The notes under the pieces are model-generated. The model saw nothing but the letters and a program-made list of their open reading frames with translations. It was not told the DNA's origin and did not search any database. Shown in pieces: positions 29,553 to 40,485 of a DNA stretch of 64,000 nt (position 1 is its first letter; the number at the start of each line of letters is the position of its first letter). The position numbers and the translations under genes are program-made. Origin of the DNA: an uncultured SAR116 cluster alpha proteobacterium (GTDB lineage: Bacteria; Pseudomonadota; Alphaproteobacteria; Puniceispirillales; Puniceispirillaceae); contig CACHXC010000001.1 in NCBI GenBank assembly GCA_902583715.1, positions 1 through 64,000 of the forward strand, read 5' to 3'.

Positions 29553-29711
29553 AATCAAGCTCCTTAAATAGAACGCCAAATTAGTGTGTTGTTGTGTGCC
29601 ATTCAACAAAATAGTTGGCGATTTGGGTGTCAAGGCGCTACATGAGATATGTGGCCTGCCGCCGCGGGTTGATTTTTACAATTTTACACAAAATTTTTTA
29701 CAGGTGACTTA

Positions 29712-30074
29712 ATGGCAAAGACCCGTATCGCATTAGAGCTTGGCATGGGAACATCGCTACGTCGGCATGATTACACCAAGGCGGCTTGCCGCGCCGTGGA
29801 AGACGCTTTGTGGCACAATTCCTTGAGTGTTGCCGAGGCTTTTGGCTTTGAAAAGACAGATATGTTGATAGAGGTTGAAATCGGTGTGCAACGACCAGAT
29901 GAAGTGGATGTTGGCCAAGTTGCCGCGATTTTTCCCTATGGCAATGCATCTGTTCAAGTTGTTGAAGGCGGTCTGGATATAGCCAAGCCAGATGGTGAGG
30001 GCCGTACCATAATCGCTAACGCGGCGGTTGTTGTTTGTTTTGACATGGAAGCCACAACAGGAGTGGCATCATGA
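29712..30074 (+). CDS. Lin0512 family protein (copy 1)
   Basis: A 120-residue protein of the uncharacterised Lin0512 family (TIGR02058-like). The family hallmark is MGxxxxxxDYTKAACRAVEDA, here ELGMGTSLRRHDYTKAACRAVED. The following gene is a paralogue with the same hallmark, and the two overlap by four bases (ATGA). It is a small, probably cytosolic, alpha/beta protein without membrane segments. No biochemical function is established that I can state. Confidence 0.85.
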   Translation: MAKTRIALELGMGTSLRRHDYTKAACRAVEDALWHNSLSVAEAFGFEKTDMLIEVEIGVQRPDEVDVGQVAAIFPYGNASVQVVEGGLDIAKPDGEGRTIIANAAVVVCFDMEATTGVAS

Positions 30075-30451
30075 AGCGCATTATCCTAGAGATGGGCATG
30101 GGCAATGATCTGTATGGCGAAGATTACACCAAGGCGGCATGCCGGGCGGTTGAAGATGCCATCCGTCATAGTTCGCTTATTTTATTTCGTTCGCTTGGCT
30201 TCGATCAAGCTGATATGCAGGTGAAGGTCACAATTGCTGTGCAACACCCGGATCAGGTTGATACCACAACCGTTGCGCAAAAATTGCCGCGTGGCAAAGC
30301 TGAAGTGCATGCTGTCAAAGGTGGATTGAATGTTGTTGACGCTGACGATAACACATGTTCAGTCATCGCCACCGCCGCGGTCGAGGCGTTTTTGAACATT
30401 GACCCGAATGACTGGATGATATCGCAAAAATCTACCCCGTCGGACAAGTAA
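30071..30451 (+). CDS. Lin0512 family protein (copy 2)
   Basis: A 126-residue paralogue of the preceding gene, with EMGMGNDLYGEDYTKAACRAVEDAIRHSSL near the N-terminus and the shared pattern VxVAVQxPDxVD...GxAEVHxVxGGL. It differs by an acidic replacement in the GEDYTK loop and a ~10-residue C-terminal extension. ATGA overlap with copy 1 implies coupled, stoichiometric translation and suggests a hetero-oligomer. The EamA transporter follows 34 bases later. Confidence 0.85.
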   Translation: MKRIILEMGMGNDLYGEDYTKAACRAVEDAIRHSSLILFRSLGFDQADMQVKVTIAVQHPDQVDTTTVAQKLPRGKAEVHAVKGGLNVVDADDNTCSVIATAAVEAFLNIDPNDWMISQKSTPSDK

Positions 30452-30485
30452 TTGCCTTTATTTGGCATCGTATGTTGGAACAGTG

Positions 30486-31355
30486 ATGAAACCATTTGAA
30501 GTGTTGCTGTACAGCATGGTGGTGTTTGGCTGGTCGACAAGCTGGCTACCGCTAAAATGGCAACTTGGTGTTGTCGCCCCCGAGGTATCATTGCTCTGGC
30601 GGTTCGTGATCGCCGCAACGGTGATGTTCGTCACTAGCATCTATCTTCGGCAATCCCTAATGTTTCACTGGCGCACGCATTTGCGGTTGGCGCTGTTGGG
30701 GCTGTGTATTTTTTCAACAAATTTCGCCTTTTTTTATCATGCTGGAAAGGGGGTGGCATCGGGTTTATTGGCCGTGGTGTTTTCATCAGCATCACTGGTA
30801 AATGTACTCATGACAGCAATTTTAGGGCGGTCGCGGCCGCGGATTGCACATCTGCTTGCCGCTGTGGTTGGGCTGACTGGTGTTGTCTGTTTGTTTTGGC
30901 CGGAATTGCAATTGTCAAATACAGCATTGACCAGTCTGGCCTTGTGTTTAATCGGCACTTTGTTTTTCTGCACGGGCAATATGGTCTCGGCGGCATGTCA
31001 TAAGCGCGGCATCCCAATATTTGCCTCGGCAAGCTGGGGCATGCTCTATGGCGTTTGCTACCTGGCTTTGTTTTCGTTCATCAGCAATCATGAATTTACC
31101 ATAGAACCGACCGTCAAATATGTGCTTGGGCTTGTGTGGTTGGCACTTGTGTCATCGGTGATGACATTCGCCGCCTATTTGTCGCTGATCGGTCGTATTG
31201 GTCCAAGCCGCGCAGGCTACGCAACGGTTATATTCCCAGTATTTGCTCTGTTGATTTCAACGGTTTTTGAATCCTACACATGGAGCAGTCTGGCATTTAT
31301 CGGATTAGGATTGGTGATCTGCGGCAATGTGATTATGCTGCGTGCCCGCTCCTGA
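30486..31355 (+). CDS. EamA/DMT-superfamily transporter
   Basis: A 289-residue inner-membrane protein with about ten hydrophobic helices in the two EamA repeats (residues ~8-135 and ~150-285). The second repeat ends in the usual PVFALLISTVF...GLGLVICGNVIML. Members export amino acids, nucleosides or other metabolites. The ATG at 30486 with GGAACAG before it is preferred to the TTG at 30462. Its close spacing to the Lin0512 pair suggests one operon. Substrate unknown. Confidence 0.88.
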   Translation: MKPFEVLLYSMVVFGWSTSWLPLKWQLGVVAPEVSLLWRFVIAATVMFVTSIYLRQSLMFHWRTHLRLALLGLCIFSTNFAFFYHAGKGVASGLLAVVFSSASLVNVLMTAILGRSRPRIAHLLAAVVGLTGVVCLFWPELQLSNTALTSLALCLIGTLFFCTGNMVSAACHKRGIPIFASASWGMLYGVCYLALFSFISNHEFTIEPTVKYVLGLVWLALVSSVMTFAAYLSLIGRIGPSRAGYATVIFPVFALLISTVFESYTWSSLAFIGLGLVICGNVIMLRARS

Positions 31356-31369
31356 CCGGGTGCCGGTGA

Positions 31370-31822
31370 TTATCCGATAGCTGGGGCAAAAGCTGATACC
31401 AACAGCGATGCTGTCGCGCCCGCTGTCAAAATGTGACGCATCTGCATATACCATGCCGGGATCAGGCCGCGCAAACAGGCCTGTCGGTCAACCGACCATG
31501 CCAAGGTAAAGGTAATTGCTAGTGCTAGGAGGCTGATTTTGATATCTAGCAGAACAATTGCCAACCATCCCATAATAGCGGGTGTGACAGACCAGACATA
31601 CCAATAGGGCGATCTGTCCGCGCGCATCGCTAGGCCCCAGTGGACCGCTCCAACAAAGCTGAGAATTACCGCCCCGTAGACCGCATTAGCAAACAAGGCA
31701 ATAACGCTGGCATTGGGGCTGCCTGAATACATCAGGACAGCACAGCCAACAAATGGCACCAATCCGCCAAAGCCCATCAATCTTGCCATCGTGATATATG
31801 GATCGGTATTTGTCTCGTTCAT
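31370..31822 (-). CDS. DUF3429 family membrane protein
   Basis: A 150-residue membrane protein. The start at 31822 follows AAGGAGT and begins MNETNTDPYITMARLMGF; the track's 62 additional codons are not supported. Four to five hydrophobic segments are seen, with the family-typical LMGFGGLVPFVGCAVLM and YGAVILSFVGAVHWGLAM. Related proteins in alphaproteobacteria are uncharacterised. It converges on the EamA gene and diverges from nuoA. Confidence 0.8.
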   Translation of the reverse strand: MNETNTDPYITMARLMGFGGLVPFVGCAVLMYSGSPNASVIALFANAVYGAVILSFVGAVHWGLAMRADRSPYWYVWSVTPAIMGWLAIVLLDIKISLLALAITFTLAWSVDRQACLRGLIPAWYMQMRHILTAGATASLLVSAFAPAIG

Positions 31823-32086
31823 GGCGCGCACTCCTTGGGGCCAGTCTGTCGCAAACAAAAGAATTGGTTTCATCACCGCCAATAAAAAGGTTGGGCATAA
31901 CACCGGAATGTCGCATAGTAGGCATCTTGCAAAATGACTGACAAGCGCTGTTCCAGCAATTTTTGATTTTGTTGGTGTAAAAATGGATATCTGGTATGGT
32001 TTTTCCAATATGCGGCTTGCAATTCCAGCAGCGCTGAATTATTCACTTTAGTTGTTCTTTTCCCGCAGGTTCAGCAGGAGCTACAG

Positions 32087-32452
32087 GTGGAAATTTTTCT
32101 GGGTGAATATTTACCAATCGCTGTGTTCTTCGCGATTGCCATCGGCTTGTCTGCGGCCTTTGTTTTGTCTGCCTTTTTGTTGGGCAACCAGCGGCCTGAT
32201 GAAGAAAAAATGGCGGCCTATGAATGTGGGTTTGACGCATTTGATGACTCACGGCGGCAATTTGATGTGCGATTTTATTTGGTTGCTATCTTATTCATTA
32301 TTTTCGATTTGGAAGTGGCGTTTCTATTCCCATGGGCAGTTGCCCTTGGCGGGATTGGCCTGTTTGGATTCTGGTCAATGATGCTGTTTTTAACAGTGCT
32401 GACGGTTGGCTTTATTTATGAGTGGAAAAAGGGAGCTTTGGAATGGGAATAA
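32087..32452 (+). CDS. nuoA: NADH-quinone oxidoreductase subunit A
   Basis: First gene of a complete 14-gene complex I operon. The 121-residue product has three transmembrane helices and the conserved loop [20 protein letters not shown] between helices 1 and 2, which is near the quinone site, plus the acidic [15 protein letters not shown] helix. The GTG start at 32087 follows AGGAG. The transcript probably starts in the ~80 bases upstream of it, since the DUF3429 gene is divergent. Confidence 0.97.
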   Translation: MEIFLGEYLPIAVFFAIAIGLSAAFVLSAFLLGNQRPDEEKMAAYECGFDAFDDSRRQFDVRFYLVAILFIIFDLEVAFLFPWAVALGGIGLFGFWSMMLFLTVLTVGFIYEWKKGALEWE

Positions 32453-32991
32453 TGGATCCGGCCAAGGCGGCACCAATTCCCCCGGGCACCGATCAAGACG
32501 CCATTTTGCGCGCTGTTGGTGATGAAATTACCAATCGTGGATTTGTGATTGCGAAAGCTGACAAATTATTCAACTGGGCCCGGTCTGGATCTTTGTGGCC
32601 GATGACATTTGGTTTGGCCTGCTGTGCAGTCGAAATGATGCACTCGGCGGCCAGCCGCTATGACATGGACCGCTATGGTATGTTATTCCGGCCAAGCCCA
32701 CGCCAATCGGACGTGATGATCGTTGCTGGAACACTTACCAATAAAATGGCACCTGCATTGCGCCGGGTCTATGACCAGATGCCGGAACCGCGTTGGGTGT
32801 TATCGATGGGATCATGTGCCAATGGTGGTGGCTATTACCATTATTCCTATGCGGTCGTACGTGGATGTGACCGGATTGTGCCTGTTGATGTCTATGTGCC
32901 GGGTTGTCCGCCAACCGCCGAAGCGCTGATTTATGGATTGCTGCAGTTGCAAAAGAAAATCCGCCGCACCGCCACTATAGCACGGTCCTAG
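32443..32991 (+). CDS. nuoB: NADH-quinone oxidoreductase subunit B
   Basis: The ~182-residue subunit that holds iron-sulfur cluster N2, the last centre before quinone. Its cysteines are in [24 protein letters not shown] and [15 protein letters not shown]. The ATG at 32443 is used because GGGAG precedes it; this makes a 10-base overlap with nuoA. The track start at 32422 would lie deeper within nuoA. Confidence 0.97.
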   Translation: MGIMDPAKAAPIPPGTDQDAILRAVGDEITNRGFVIAKADKLFNWARSGSLWPMTFGLACCAVEMMHSAASRYDMDRYGMLFRPSPRQSDVMIVAGTLTNKMAPALRRVYDQMPEPRWVLSMGSCANGGGYYHYSYAVVRGCDRIVPVDVYVPGCPPTAEALIYGLLQLQKKIRRTATIARS

Positions 32992-33048
32992 ATTGATAGT
33001 TTCACAGCCGCTTTATTAGATGTAACACGAACAGCGAAGGGCGCTGCA

Positions 33049-33708
33049 ATGACTGAAAATCATGGCTCAGATCTGCCAGCGGGTGGAGAAAAGGAAACAG
33101 CGCTCTTAGCAATGGCGGATCATATTGCCGATGTCGTTGATAAAATGTTAGTGTCTTGCGCTGTGGTGCGCGGTGAGATCGAATTGCGCGTCAACCCGGC
33201 CGATGTTCCACAAGTGTTGACTTTGTTACGCGGTGATCGGCAGGCCGCCTTTAACCAGCTGATTGACCTGACCGCTGTTGACTATCCTGAACGCGAGTCA
33301 CGATTTGACATGGTGTATCTGTTGCTGTCGATGGATAATAACAGGCGCATGCGTCTTGTCGCCGCAGTTGCCGCCGGGCAAGTAGTGCCATCGGTGACCG
33401 GTCTGTTTATGGCGGCAAACTGGGCTGAGCGTGAAGTCTGGGATATGTTTGGTATTTTCTTTGCCGGCCACCCGGATTTGCGACGTTTGCTCACCGATTA
33501 TGGTTTCGAGGGGCATCCGTTGCGTAAAGACTTTCCGCTGACCGGTCATGTCGAGGTACGGTATGACGATAACCAGCGGCGGGTTGTTAATGGGCCTGTG
33601 CATCTTGTGCAGGAGTTCCGTGATTTTGATTTTTTGAGTCCGTGGGAAGGCATGCAGACGCAAATTGCTGAAAAGCCCGCAGGTGACGATGCAGAGCAAA
33701 AAGGGTGA
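33049..33708 (+). CDS. nuoC: NADH-quinone oxidoreductase subunit C
   Basis: A 219-residue peripheral-arm subunit that helps connect NuoD and NuoB. The family signature ANWAEREVWDMFGIFFAGHPDLRRLLTDYGFEGHPLRKDFP is present near residues 120-165 and is followed by the RVVNGPV...RDFDFLSPWEG C-terminus. It is a separate gene, not fused to nuoD as in enterobacteria. AAGGGCG precedes the ATG. Confidence 0.97.
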   Translation: MTENHGSDLPAGGEKETALLAMADHIADVVDKMLVSCAVVRGEIELRVNPADVPQVLTLLRGDRQAAFNQLIDLTAVDYPERESRFDMVYLLLSMDNNRRMRLVAAVAAGQVVPSVTGLFMAANWAEREVWDMFGIFFAGHPDLRRLLTDYGFEGHPLRKDFPLTGHVEVRYDDNQRRVVNGPVHLVQEFRDFDFLSPWEGMQTQIAEKPAGDDAEQKG

Positions 33709-33717
33709 TGGTGCGTT

Positions 33718-34896
33718 ATGGCTGAGATGCAAATTAAACCTATCACAATGAATTTTGGCCCGCAGCACCCGGCGGCGCACGGCGTATTGCGTTTGGTGCT
33801 GGAAATGGATGGCGAGGTAATTGAACGTGCCGACCCACATATTGGGCTGTTGCACCGTGGTACGGAAAAACTTATCGAGCATAAAACTTATCTACAGGCG
33901 TTGCCGTATTTTGACCGCCTTGATTATGTATCGCCGATGAATCAAGAACATGCGTGGGCATTGGCTGTGGAAAAGGCGCTTGGCATTGAAGTACCGCGCC
34001 GTGCCCAATATATCCGCGTGTTGTATTGCGAGATTGGGCGGATATTGAACCATCTTCTCAACCTGACGACCTTTGCTATCGATGTGGGGGCGATGACGCC
34101 ATTGCTCTGGGGCTTTGAAGAGCGCGAGCATTTGATGGGGTTTTACGAGCGTGCCTGTGGCGCCCGGCTTCATGCGGCCTATTTCAGGCCCGGCGGTGTG
34201 CATCAGGACCTGCCTGACGATCTGTTGCATGATATCAAAAATTGGGCACAAAAATTTCCTGATTTTATTGATGATCTGGAAACCCTGCTCACGGAAAATC
34301 GTATTTTTAAGCAGCGGACCGTTGATATTGGCGTGATTAGTTATGATGACGCGTTGTCGCTTGGCATCACCGGGCCCTGTTTACGAGGGTCGGGCATGGC
34401 ATGGGACTTGCGCAAGACCCAGCCTTATGACGCCTATGAAGAAATGGATTTTGATATTCCCATCGGCAAGACCGGCGATTGTTATGCACGATATCTGGTG
34501 CGGGTAGAGGAAATGCGCCAGTCATTGCGTATTATCGAACAAGCCATCGATGGGATGCCTGCTGGTCCGGTGATGGCGCAAAATAATAAAATTATTCCGC
34601 CAAGCCGGGGTGAGATGAAAAAGTCAATGGAAGCATTGATCCATCATTTTAAGCTTTATACCGAAGGATTTCATGTGCCAGAGGGCGAGAGCTATACAGC
34701 CGTTGAGGCGCCAAAAGGTGAGTTTGGTGTGTATTTAGTATCAGACGGAACAAACAAACCCTACCGCTGTAAAATCCGTGCACCGGGCTTCTATTTTATG
34801 GCGGCAGTAGATCATTTGTCTCGGGGGCACATGCTTGCCGACTCAGTCGCGATTATTGGTTCGCTTGATATTGTGTTTGGTGAGATTGACCGATGA
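33718..34896 (+). CDS. nuoD: NADH-quinone oxidoreductase subunit D
   Basis: The 392-residue 49-kDa-type subunit that forms much of the quinone pocket. It has the N-terminal [14 protein letters not shown] loop with the quinone-head His, and the hydrogenase-like C-terminus ending [12 protein letters not shown]. Length is normal. It lies 9 bases after nuoC and overlaps nuoE by four bases (ATGA). Confidence 0.98.
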   Translation: MAEMQIKPITMNFGPQHPAAHGVLRLVLEMDGEVIERADPHIGLLHRGTEKLIEHKTYLQALPYFDRLDYVSPMNQEHAWALAVEKALGIEVPRRAQYIRVLYCEIGRILNHLLNLTTFAIDVGAMTPLLWGFEEREHLMGFYERACGARLHAAYFRPGGVHQDLPDDLLHDIKNWAQKFPDFIDDLETLLTENRIFKQRTVDIGVISYDDALSLGITGPCLRGSGMAWDLRKTQPYDAYEEMDFDIPIGKTGDCYARYLVRVEEMRQSLRIIEQAIDGMPAGPVMAQNNKIIPPSRGEMKKSMEALIHHFKLYTEGFHVPEGESYTAVEAPKGEFGVYLVSDGTNKPYRCKIRAPGFYFMAAVDHLSRGHMLADSVAIIGSLDIVFGEIDR

Positions 34897-35549
34897 GTAT
34901 TGATGACCGCATTGCAGCAGATCAGCCGAAAACATTCAAATTTACGGCTAAAAATGAAAAAGAGATAAAGCGCATCATTGCAAAATATCCAAAGGGCCGT
35001 CAGGCCAGTGCGGTCATGCCTTTGCTGGATTTAGCACAACGCCAGCATGATAACTGGATTCCCATGGCGGCGATTGAGGCGATTGCCCACCGGCTTGAAA
35101 TGGCTGAAATCCGGGTGCTGGAAGTGGCAACTTTTTACACCATGTTTAATTTAAAACCGGTCGGCAAATATTTTCTGCAGGCCTGTACAACCACGCCTTG
35201 TTGGTTGCGTGGGTCTGATGAAATGATGCGCTGTATTAAAGATCGCTACAATATTGCATCTGGCCAGACTTCAGCATGTGGGCGTTTTTCATTACTAGAG
35301 GTTGAATGTCTTGGCGCCTGCGTCAATGCACCAATTTTGCAGGTGAACGACGATTTTTATGAGGATCTCGATTACGAAACCACCGGCGCGTTGCTTGACT
35401 CGCTAGAAGCCGATAAACCGTTACCGGCCGGCTCGGTTATTGGTCGGTCCGGGTCTGAAGCGCGTGGCGGCGGCACCACATTGGCCGCGGTAAAGACCGG
35501 CAAGGCATCAAAATCTACAGCAAAAAAGCGGGGATCGGCACATGCTTAA
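34893..35549 (+). CDS. nuoE: NADH-quinone oxidoreductase subunit E
   Basis: A 218-residue thioredoxin-like subunit that holds the N1a [2Fe-2S] cluster. The ligands are in [10 protein letters not shown] and CLGACVNAP. The N-terminal helical part and [15 protein letters not shown] are conserved. A low-complexity, lysine-rich tail of about 30 residues ([18 protein letters not shown]) extends beyond the cluster domain, as in some alphaproteobacterial NuoE proteins. It overlaps nuoF by eight bases. Confidence 0.96.
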   Translation: MSIDDRIAADQPKTFKFTAKNEKEIKRIIAKYPKGRQASAVMPLLDLAQRQHDNWIPMAAIEAIAHRLEMAEIRVLEVATFYTMFNLKPVGKYFLQACTTTPCWLRGSDEMMRCIKDRYNIASGQTSACGRFSLLEVECLGACVNAPILQVNDDFYEDLDYETTGALLDSLEADKPLPAGSVIGRSGSEARGGGTTLAAVKTGKASKSTAKKRGSAHA

Positions 35550-36834
35550 AGATCAAGACCGTATTTTTACAAATATATATGGATGGGCGGAGCCCGGGTT
35601 AAAAGCGGCTAAGGCACGGGGTGATTGGGATGGCACGGCAAAGCTGTTGAAGCTTGGGCATGACGAAATTGTCGAACGTATTAAGACGTCTGGGTTGCGC
35701 GGGCGTGGTGGTGCCGGGTTCCCCACAGGTCTTAAATGGTCATTTATGCCAAAAGAGGTCAAAGGCCGGCCGCATTATCTGGTGGTTAATGCCGACGAGT
35801 CAGAGCCCGGCACATGTAAAGACCGAGATATTATCCGCCATGAACCGCATAAATTGCTTGAAGGCTGTGTGGTGGCTGGTTTTGCGATGCGTTCGCATGC
35901 GGCTTATATCTATATCCGCGGCGAATTTGTGAATGAAGCCCGCCGGTTGCAGACGGCAATCGATGAAGCCTATGATGCAGGTTTGCTTGGCAAAAATGCG
36001 GCAAAATCCGGCTGGGATTTTGATGTTTATCTACATCGCGGTGCCGGGGCTTATATTTGCGGTGAAGAAACAGCCTTGTTGGAATCACTCGAAGGAAAAA
36101 AAGGCCAGCCGCGTCTAAAGCCACCATTTCCTGCGGGGGTTGGTCTTTATGGCTGTCCGACAACCGTAAATAATGTGGAATCAATCGCAGTGGCACCAAC
36201 AATTTTGCGGCGCGGGGCCAGTTGGTTTGCTGGTCTTGGCAAGGAAAACAACACTGGCACAAAACTGTTTTGTATTTCTGGCCATGTGAATAAGCCGTGT
36301 AATGTCGAAGAAGAAATGGGCATTCCACTTCGTGAATTGCTTGAAAAACATGCAGGGGGCGTGCGCGGTGGCTGGGATAATTTGCTGGCGGTGATCCCAG
36401 GTGGGTCGTCAACGCCGCTGATGCCAATCGATGTCTGCGCCGATATTACTATGGATTTTGATGCCTTGCGCGAGGTCGGGACCGGCCTTGGCACCGCTGG
36501 CATCATTGTGATGGATAAAAGCACCGATATCGTAAAGGCCATTGCCCGTTTATCTTATTTTTATAAGCATGAATCATGCGGTCAATGCACGCCGTGCCGT
36601 GAGGGTACTGGATGGATGTGGCGAATGATGGAACGGCTGGTGCAGGGCGAGGCTGAAAGCCATGAAATTGATACATTGGAACAGGTCACCCGGCAAATTG
36701 AGGGCCACACAATTTGCGCCCTCGGTGATGCCGCCGCCTGGCCAATTCAGGGGTTGATTAAGCATTTTCGTCCTGAAATTGAACGGCGTATCGCGGCACG
36801 TCATGCGATTAATGCGGTTGCGGCAGCAGAATAG
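35542..36834 (+). CDS. nuoF: NADH-quinone oxidoreductase subunit F
   Basis: A 430-residue flavoprotein that oxidises NADH with FMN and passes electrons through cluster N3. The glycine-rich NADH/FMN loop is [16 protein letters not shown] and the FMN region includes [13 protein letters not shown]. The [4Fe-4S] ligands lie in [14 protein letters not shown] near residue 350, with a distal Cys in [13 protein letters not shown]. The N-terminal ATG overlaps nuoE by eight bases. Confidence 0.98.
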   Translation: MLKDQDRIFTNIYGWAEPGLKAAKARGDWDGTAKLLKLGHDEIVERIKTSGLRGRGGAGFPTGLKWSFMPKEVKGRPHYLVVNADESEPGTCKDRDIIRHEPHKLLEGCVVAGFAMRSHAAYIYIRGEFVNEARRLQTAIDEAYDAGLLGKNAAKSGWDFDVYLHRGAGAYICGEETALLESLEGKKGQPRLKPPFPAGVGLYGCPTTVNNVESIAVAPTILRRGASWFAGLGKENNTGTKLFCISGHVNKPCNVEEEMGIPLRELLEKHAGGVRGGWDNLLAVIPGGSSTPLMPIDVCADITMDFDALREVGTGLGTAGIIVMDKSTDIVKAIARLSYFYKHESCGQCTPCREGTGWMWRMMERLVQGEAESHEIDTLEQVTRQIEGHTICALGDAAAWPIQGLIKHFRPEIERRIAARHAINAVAAAE

Positions 36835-36851
36835 AAAGTGGAAAAACACCC

Positions 36852-38912
36852 ATGCCTAAGCTTACGGTAAATGATATCGAGGTTGATGTTGAAGACGGGT
36901 CAACAGTGTTGCATGCCTGTGAGGCTGCTGGCATAGAAATACCCCGTTTTTGCTATCACGACCGTCTGTCGATTGCCGGCAATTGCCGGATGTGTCTTGT
37001 AGACATGGAACGCGCACCAAAGCCGATTGCATCTTGTGCCATGCCGGCAGGGGATGGGATGGTGATCCGCACCGACACTGACCGCGTGAAAAAAGCCCGT
37101 GAAGGGGTCATGGAATTTTTGCTGATTAATCACCCGCTTGATTGCCCGATTTGTGATCAGGGTGGTGAATGCGACCTGCAGGACCAAGCCATGGGTTATG
37201 GCCTTGATGGATCGCGTTTTTCAGAAAATAAGCGTGCTGTCGATAACAAACACATGGGGCCATTGATCAGCACGGTGATGACACGCTGTATCCATTGTAC
37301 GCGCTGTGTGCGGTTTGCGACTGAAGTTGCCGGTGTGCCCGAATTAGGGGCGATTGGACGTGGTGAGACCATGGAAATCACCACATATCTGGAAAAAACA
37401 TTGACGTCTGAGCTGTCAGCCAATGTGATTGATCTTTGTCCGGTTGGTGCGCTGACGTCGCGCCCATATGCCTTTACCGCGCGACCTTGGGAGTTAAATA
37501 AAACCGAATCAATCGATGTAATGGATGCGGTTGGCAGTAACATCCGGGTTGATGCGCGCGGTGCGCAAGTGATGCGCGTGTTGCCGCGGTTGAATGAAGA
37601 TGTGAATGAAGAGTGGATTTCGGATAAAACGCGCTATGCGATTGACGGGTTGCGTCGCCAGCGCCTTGATCGCCCTTATGCTAGAGGCCGGGACGGAAAA
37701 CTACACTCGATTAGCTGGGAGGAGGCGCTAAAAACAGTCGCCGGCAAACTGCGCAAAGCCAAAGCCAGCCGGGTGGCGGCAATTGCTGGTGATCAATGTG
37801 ATGCAGAGTCCATGTTTGCATTAAAAAGCCTGATGGCGCGTCTTGGAAGCCCGCATTTAGATTGCCGTCAAGATGGGGCAAAAATTGGGGGTGCGCGATC
37901 TGGCTATCTGTTCAATAGCACAATAGCCGGCATCGATGATGCTGACGCGCTATTGATTATCGGAAGCAATCCGCGGGTGGAAGCCGCTGTATTGAACGCG
38001 AGAATCAGACGCAATTGGCTGGCAACGCAAATGCCGGTGGCGATAATTGGCGACAATGTTGACCTGACCTATGCCGCACAATGGTTGGGCGTTGAAGCTG
38101 CGTTGTTGGATGATGTGTTGTCTGGCAACAATAAATTTGCGGCAAAGCTGAAAAAGGCAAAACGTCCGATGATCATCATTGGTATGGGAGCATTGACACG
38201 CCGTGATGGCGCATCTGTTTTGGGCAGGGCCCGGCAGATTGCCGAAGCCTATGGTGTCGTCACCGACAAATGGAACGGCTTTAATATATTGCATAACGCG
38301 GCGGCGCGTGTTGCTGGGCTAGATATGGGCCTCGTGCCGGGTCGTGACGGTATGGACGTTGCTGGCATGGCCGCCGCCGCCAAGGCTGGTAGATTAGATG
38401 TGTTATGGGCATTGGGCGCTGATGAAATTGATTACAGCGATTTCGCATCAAGCTTTGTGATTTATCAGGGGCATCACGGTGATGCGGGCGCGCATCATGC
38501 CGATATCGTTTTGCCCGGGGCGGCCTACACCGAAAAAGATGGCATTTATCTGAATACCGAAGGGCGGGTGCAATATGCAAATCGTGCTGCCTTCCCACCG
38601 GGTGAGGCGCGTGAAGACTGGGCCATCATTCGTGCGGTGTCAGGTGCTATTGGCAAGTCGATCGGTATGGACAGCCTTGCCGAGGTGCGCGATGCGTTGT
38701 GTGAAGCGGTGCCGCATTTTGCTATGCCAGACCAAATTGATGCAGTGAAATGGGCAAAATTTGGTGGCCGGGCAAAGTTATCAAGCAAGCCTGTCACTAG
38801 TGCAATCGAAAATTTTTACATGACCTGCGCGATTAGCCGTGCGTCAGAGACAATGGCTGAATGCCGTCGTGCGCAGCAAGCGGATGCTAAGGGTGCGGTG
38901 GCTGCGGAGTAA
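36852..38912 (+). CDS. nuoG: NADH-quinone oxidoreductase subunit G
   Basis: The 686-residue iron-sulfur subunit of the NADH module. It starts with a ferredoxin-like domain for N1b ([30 protein letters not shown], Cys in ASCAMP). The [18 protein letters not shown] segment binds N5 and [12 protein letters not shown]...DLCPVGALT binds N4. The C-terminal molybdopterin-oxidoreductase fold lacks a cofactor, as is normal for this lineage. The short length fits alphaproteobacterial and mitochondrial homologues. Confidence 0.97.
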   Translation: MPKLTVNDIEVDVEDGSTVLHACEAAGIEIPRFCYHDRLSIAGNCRMCLVDMERAPKPIASCAMPAGDGMVIRTDTDRVKKAREGVMEFLLINHPLDCPICDQGGECDLQDQAMGYGLDGSRFSENKRAVDNKHMGPLISTVMTRCIHCTRCVRFATEVAGVPELGAIGRGETMEITTYLEKTLTSELSANVIDLCPVGALTSRPYAFTARPWELNKTESIDVMDAVGSNIRVDARGAQVMRVLPRLNEDVNEEWISDKTRYAIDGLRRQRLDRPYARGRDGKLHSISWEEALKTVAGKLRKAKASRVAAIAGDQCDAESMFALKSLMARLGSPHLDCRQDGAKIGGARSGYLFNSTIAGIDDADALLIIGSNPRVEAAVLNARIRRNWLATQMPVAIIGDNVDLTYAAQWLGVEAALLDDVLSGNNKFAAKLKKAKRPMIIIGMGALTRRDGASVLGRARQIAEAYGVVTDKWNGFNILHNAAARVAGLDMGLVPGRDGMDVAGMAAAAKAGRLDVLWALGADEIDYSDFASSFVIYQGHHGDAGAHHADIVLPGAAYTEKDGIYLNTEGRVQYANRAAFPPGEAREDWAIIRAVSGAIGKSIGMDSLAEVRDALCEAVPHFAMPDQIDAVKWAKFGGRAKLSSKPVTSAIENFYMTCAISRASETMAECRRAQQADAKGAVAAE

Positions 38913-38917
38913 CGGGT

Positions 38918-39943
38918 ATGATGGATGTGCTGACACATGAATGGGCTGTTGAACTAGGCTGGATCTTGCTGCAGATTCTGGTTGTGATCGGCCCACTATT
39001 GATCGCGGTGGCTTATTTGACGCTGGCTGAACGGCGCATCATCGGTTTCATGCAATTACGTAAAGGGCCAAATGTGGTTGGGCCGTTTGGCATGTTCCAG
39101 CCCTTTGCTGATGCGCTGAAACTCATGGCTAAAGAGACAATTTTGCCAGCTGGTGCCAACAAAGTTGTGTTTCTGTTTGCCCCGATGCTGACATTTATTT
39201 TATCGCTGGTGGCATGGGCGGTTATTCCGTTTGGGGAAGGGCTGGTGATCGCCGATATCAACGTCGGTATTTTATATTTGTTTGCTGTGTCATCGCTGGG
39301 TGTTTACGGCGTGATCATGGCCGGCTGGGCTAGTAATTCGAAATATGCGTTTTTGGGTGCGCTTCGTTCAGCCGCGCAGATGGTGTCTTATGAGGTGTCG
39401 ATGGGGCTGGTGATTATCAACGTACTTTTATGCGCTGGATCGCTGAATTTATCGGCCATCGTTGAGGCACAACGTGACATGTGGTTTGTCCTGCCTCTGT
39501 TGCCGATGTTTGTGGTGTTTTTCATTTCGACGCTCGCAGAAACCAACCGCGCACCATTTGATTTGCCAGAAGGGGAGTCAGAACTCGTTGCCGGTTATTT
39601 TGTTGAATATTCATCCATGTCATTTGCGTTATTCTTCCTCGGTGAATATGCCAATATGATCTTGATGAGCAGCATGACCGTAGTTTTGTTCCTTGGTGGC
39701 TGGTTGCCGCCGTTGGATATCTGGCCGCTGAACATGATCCCTGGGCCGTTATGGTTCATTTTGAAGATTATGCTGTTGCTGTTTGTTTTCTTGTGGGTGC
39801 GAGCCACCACGCCGCGTTATCGGTATGACCAATTGATGCGGCTTGGTTGGAAAATTTTCCTCCCATTCTCGTTGATTTATGTGGTCCTGACGGCAGGTTA
39901 CCTGCTGGTGTCTGGTAATTTGCCAGACGTGTCATTGGGCTAG
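38918..39943 (+). CDS. nuoH: NADH-quinone oxidoreductase subunit H
   Basis: A 341-residue membrane subunit with eight or nine helices that links the quinone site to proton channels. The signatures [22 protein letters not shown] near residue 35 and [26 protein letters not shown] near residue 205 are diagnostic. The gene begins five bases after nuoG, at the first of two consecutive ATG codons. Confidence 0.98.
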   Translation: MMDVLTHEWAVELGWILLQILVVIGPLLIAVAYLTLAERRIIGFMQLRKGPNVVGPFGMFQPFADALKLMAKETILPAGANKVVFLFAPMLTFILSLVAWAVIPFGEGLVIADINVGILYLFAVSSLGVYGVIMAGWASNSKYAFLGALRSAAQMVSYEVSMGLVIINVLLCAGSLNLSAIVEAQRDMWFVLPLLPMFVVFFISTLAETNRAPFDLPEGESELVAGYFVEYSSMSFALFFLGEYANMILMSSMTVVLFLGGWLPPLDIWPLNMIPGPLWFILKIMLLLFVFLWVRATTPRYRYDQLMRLGWKIFLPFSLIYVVLTAGYLLVSGNLPDVSLG

Positions 39944-39956
39944 AGGGTGTGAAGTT

Positions 39957-40448
39957 ATGATGTCAGCTGTATCAAATGCGTTACGCTCGTTTTTGCTTCT
40001 TGAATTGGGCAAGGGCTTGTTCCTGACCTTAAAATATTTTTTTAAGCCGAAAGTCACGATCAATTACCCGTATGAAAAAGGCTCTTTATCGCCGCGGTTC
40101 CGTGGTGAACATGCGTTGCGGCGATATCCCAATGGGGAAGAACGCTGTATTGCCTGTAAATTATGTGAGGCGGTATGCCCGGCGCAGGCCATCACCATCG
40201 AAGCCGAACCGCGTGCCGATGGAAGCCGCCGTACAACCCGTTATGACATTGATATGACGAAATGTATTTATTGCGGCTTTTGTCAAGAAGCGTGCCCGGT
40301 GGATGCCATTGTTGAAGGGCCGAATTTTGAATTTGCCACGGAAACCCGGGAAGAACTGTATTACGACAAGGATAAGCTGCTGGCCAATGGTGACCGCTGG
40401 GAAACTGAAATTGCCCGCAACCTCGCCGCTGATGCGCGTTGGCGCTAG
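39957..40448 (+). CDS. nuoI: NADH-quinone oxidoreductase subunit I
   Basis: A 163-residue ferredoxin-type subunit with two [4Fe-4S] clusters (N6a, N6b), bound by [12 protein letters not shown] and [12 protein letters not shown] near residues 61-115. The N-terminal amphipathic helix [17 protein letters not shown] lies on the membrane. Two adjacent ATG codons precede SAVSNAL and either could start. Confidence 0.97.
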   Translation: MMSAVSNALRSFLLLELGKGLFLTLKYFFKPKVTINYPYEKGSLSPRFRGEHALRRYPNGEERCIACKLCEAVCPAQAITIEAEPRADGSRRTTRYDIDMTKCIYCGFCQEACPVDAIVEGPNFEFATETREELYYDKDKLLANGDRWETEIARNLAADARWR

Positions 40449-40485
40449 GCCGGTATAGATTTGACACAGGAAAGACAGTCACAAA

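Noticed and set aside
35831-36427. 198-aa minus-strand ORF
   Set aside because: It lies antisense within nuoF and shows no recognisable domain.
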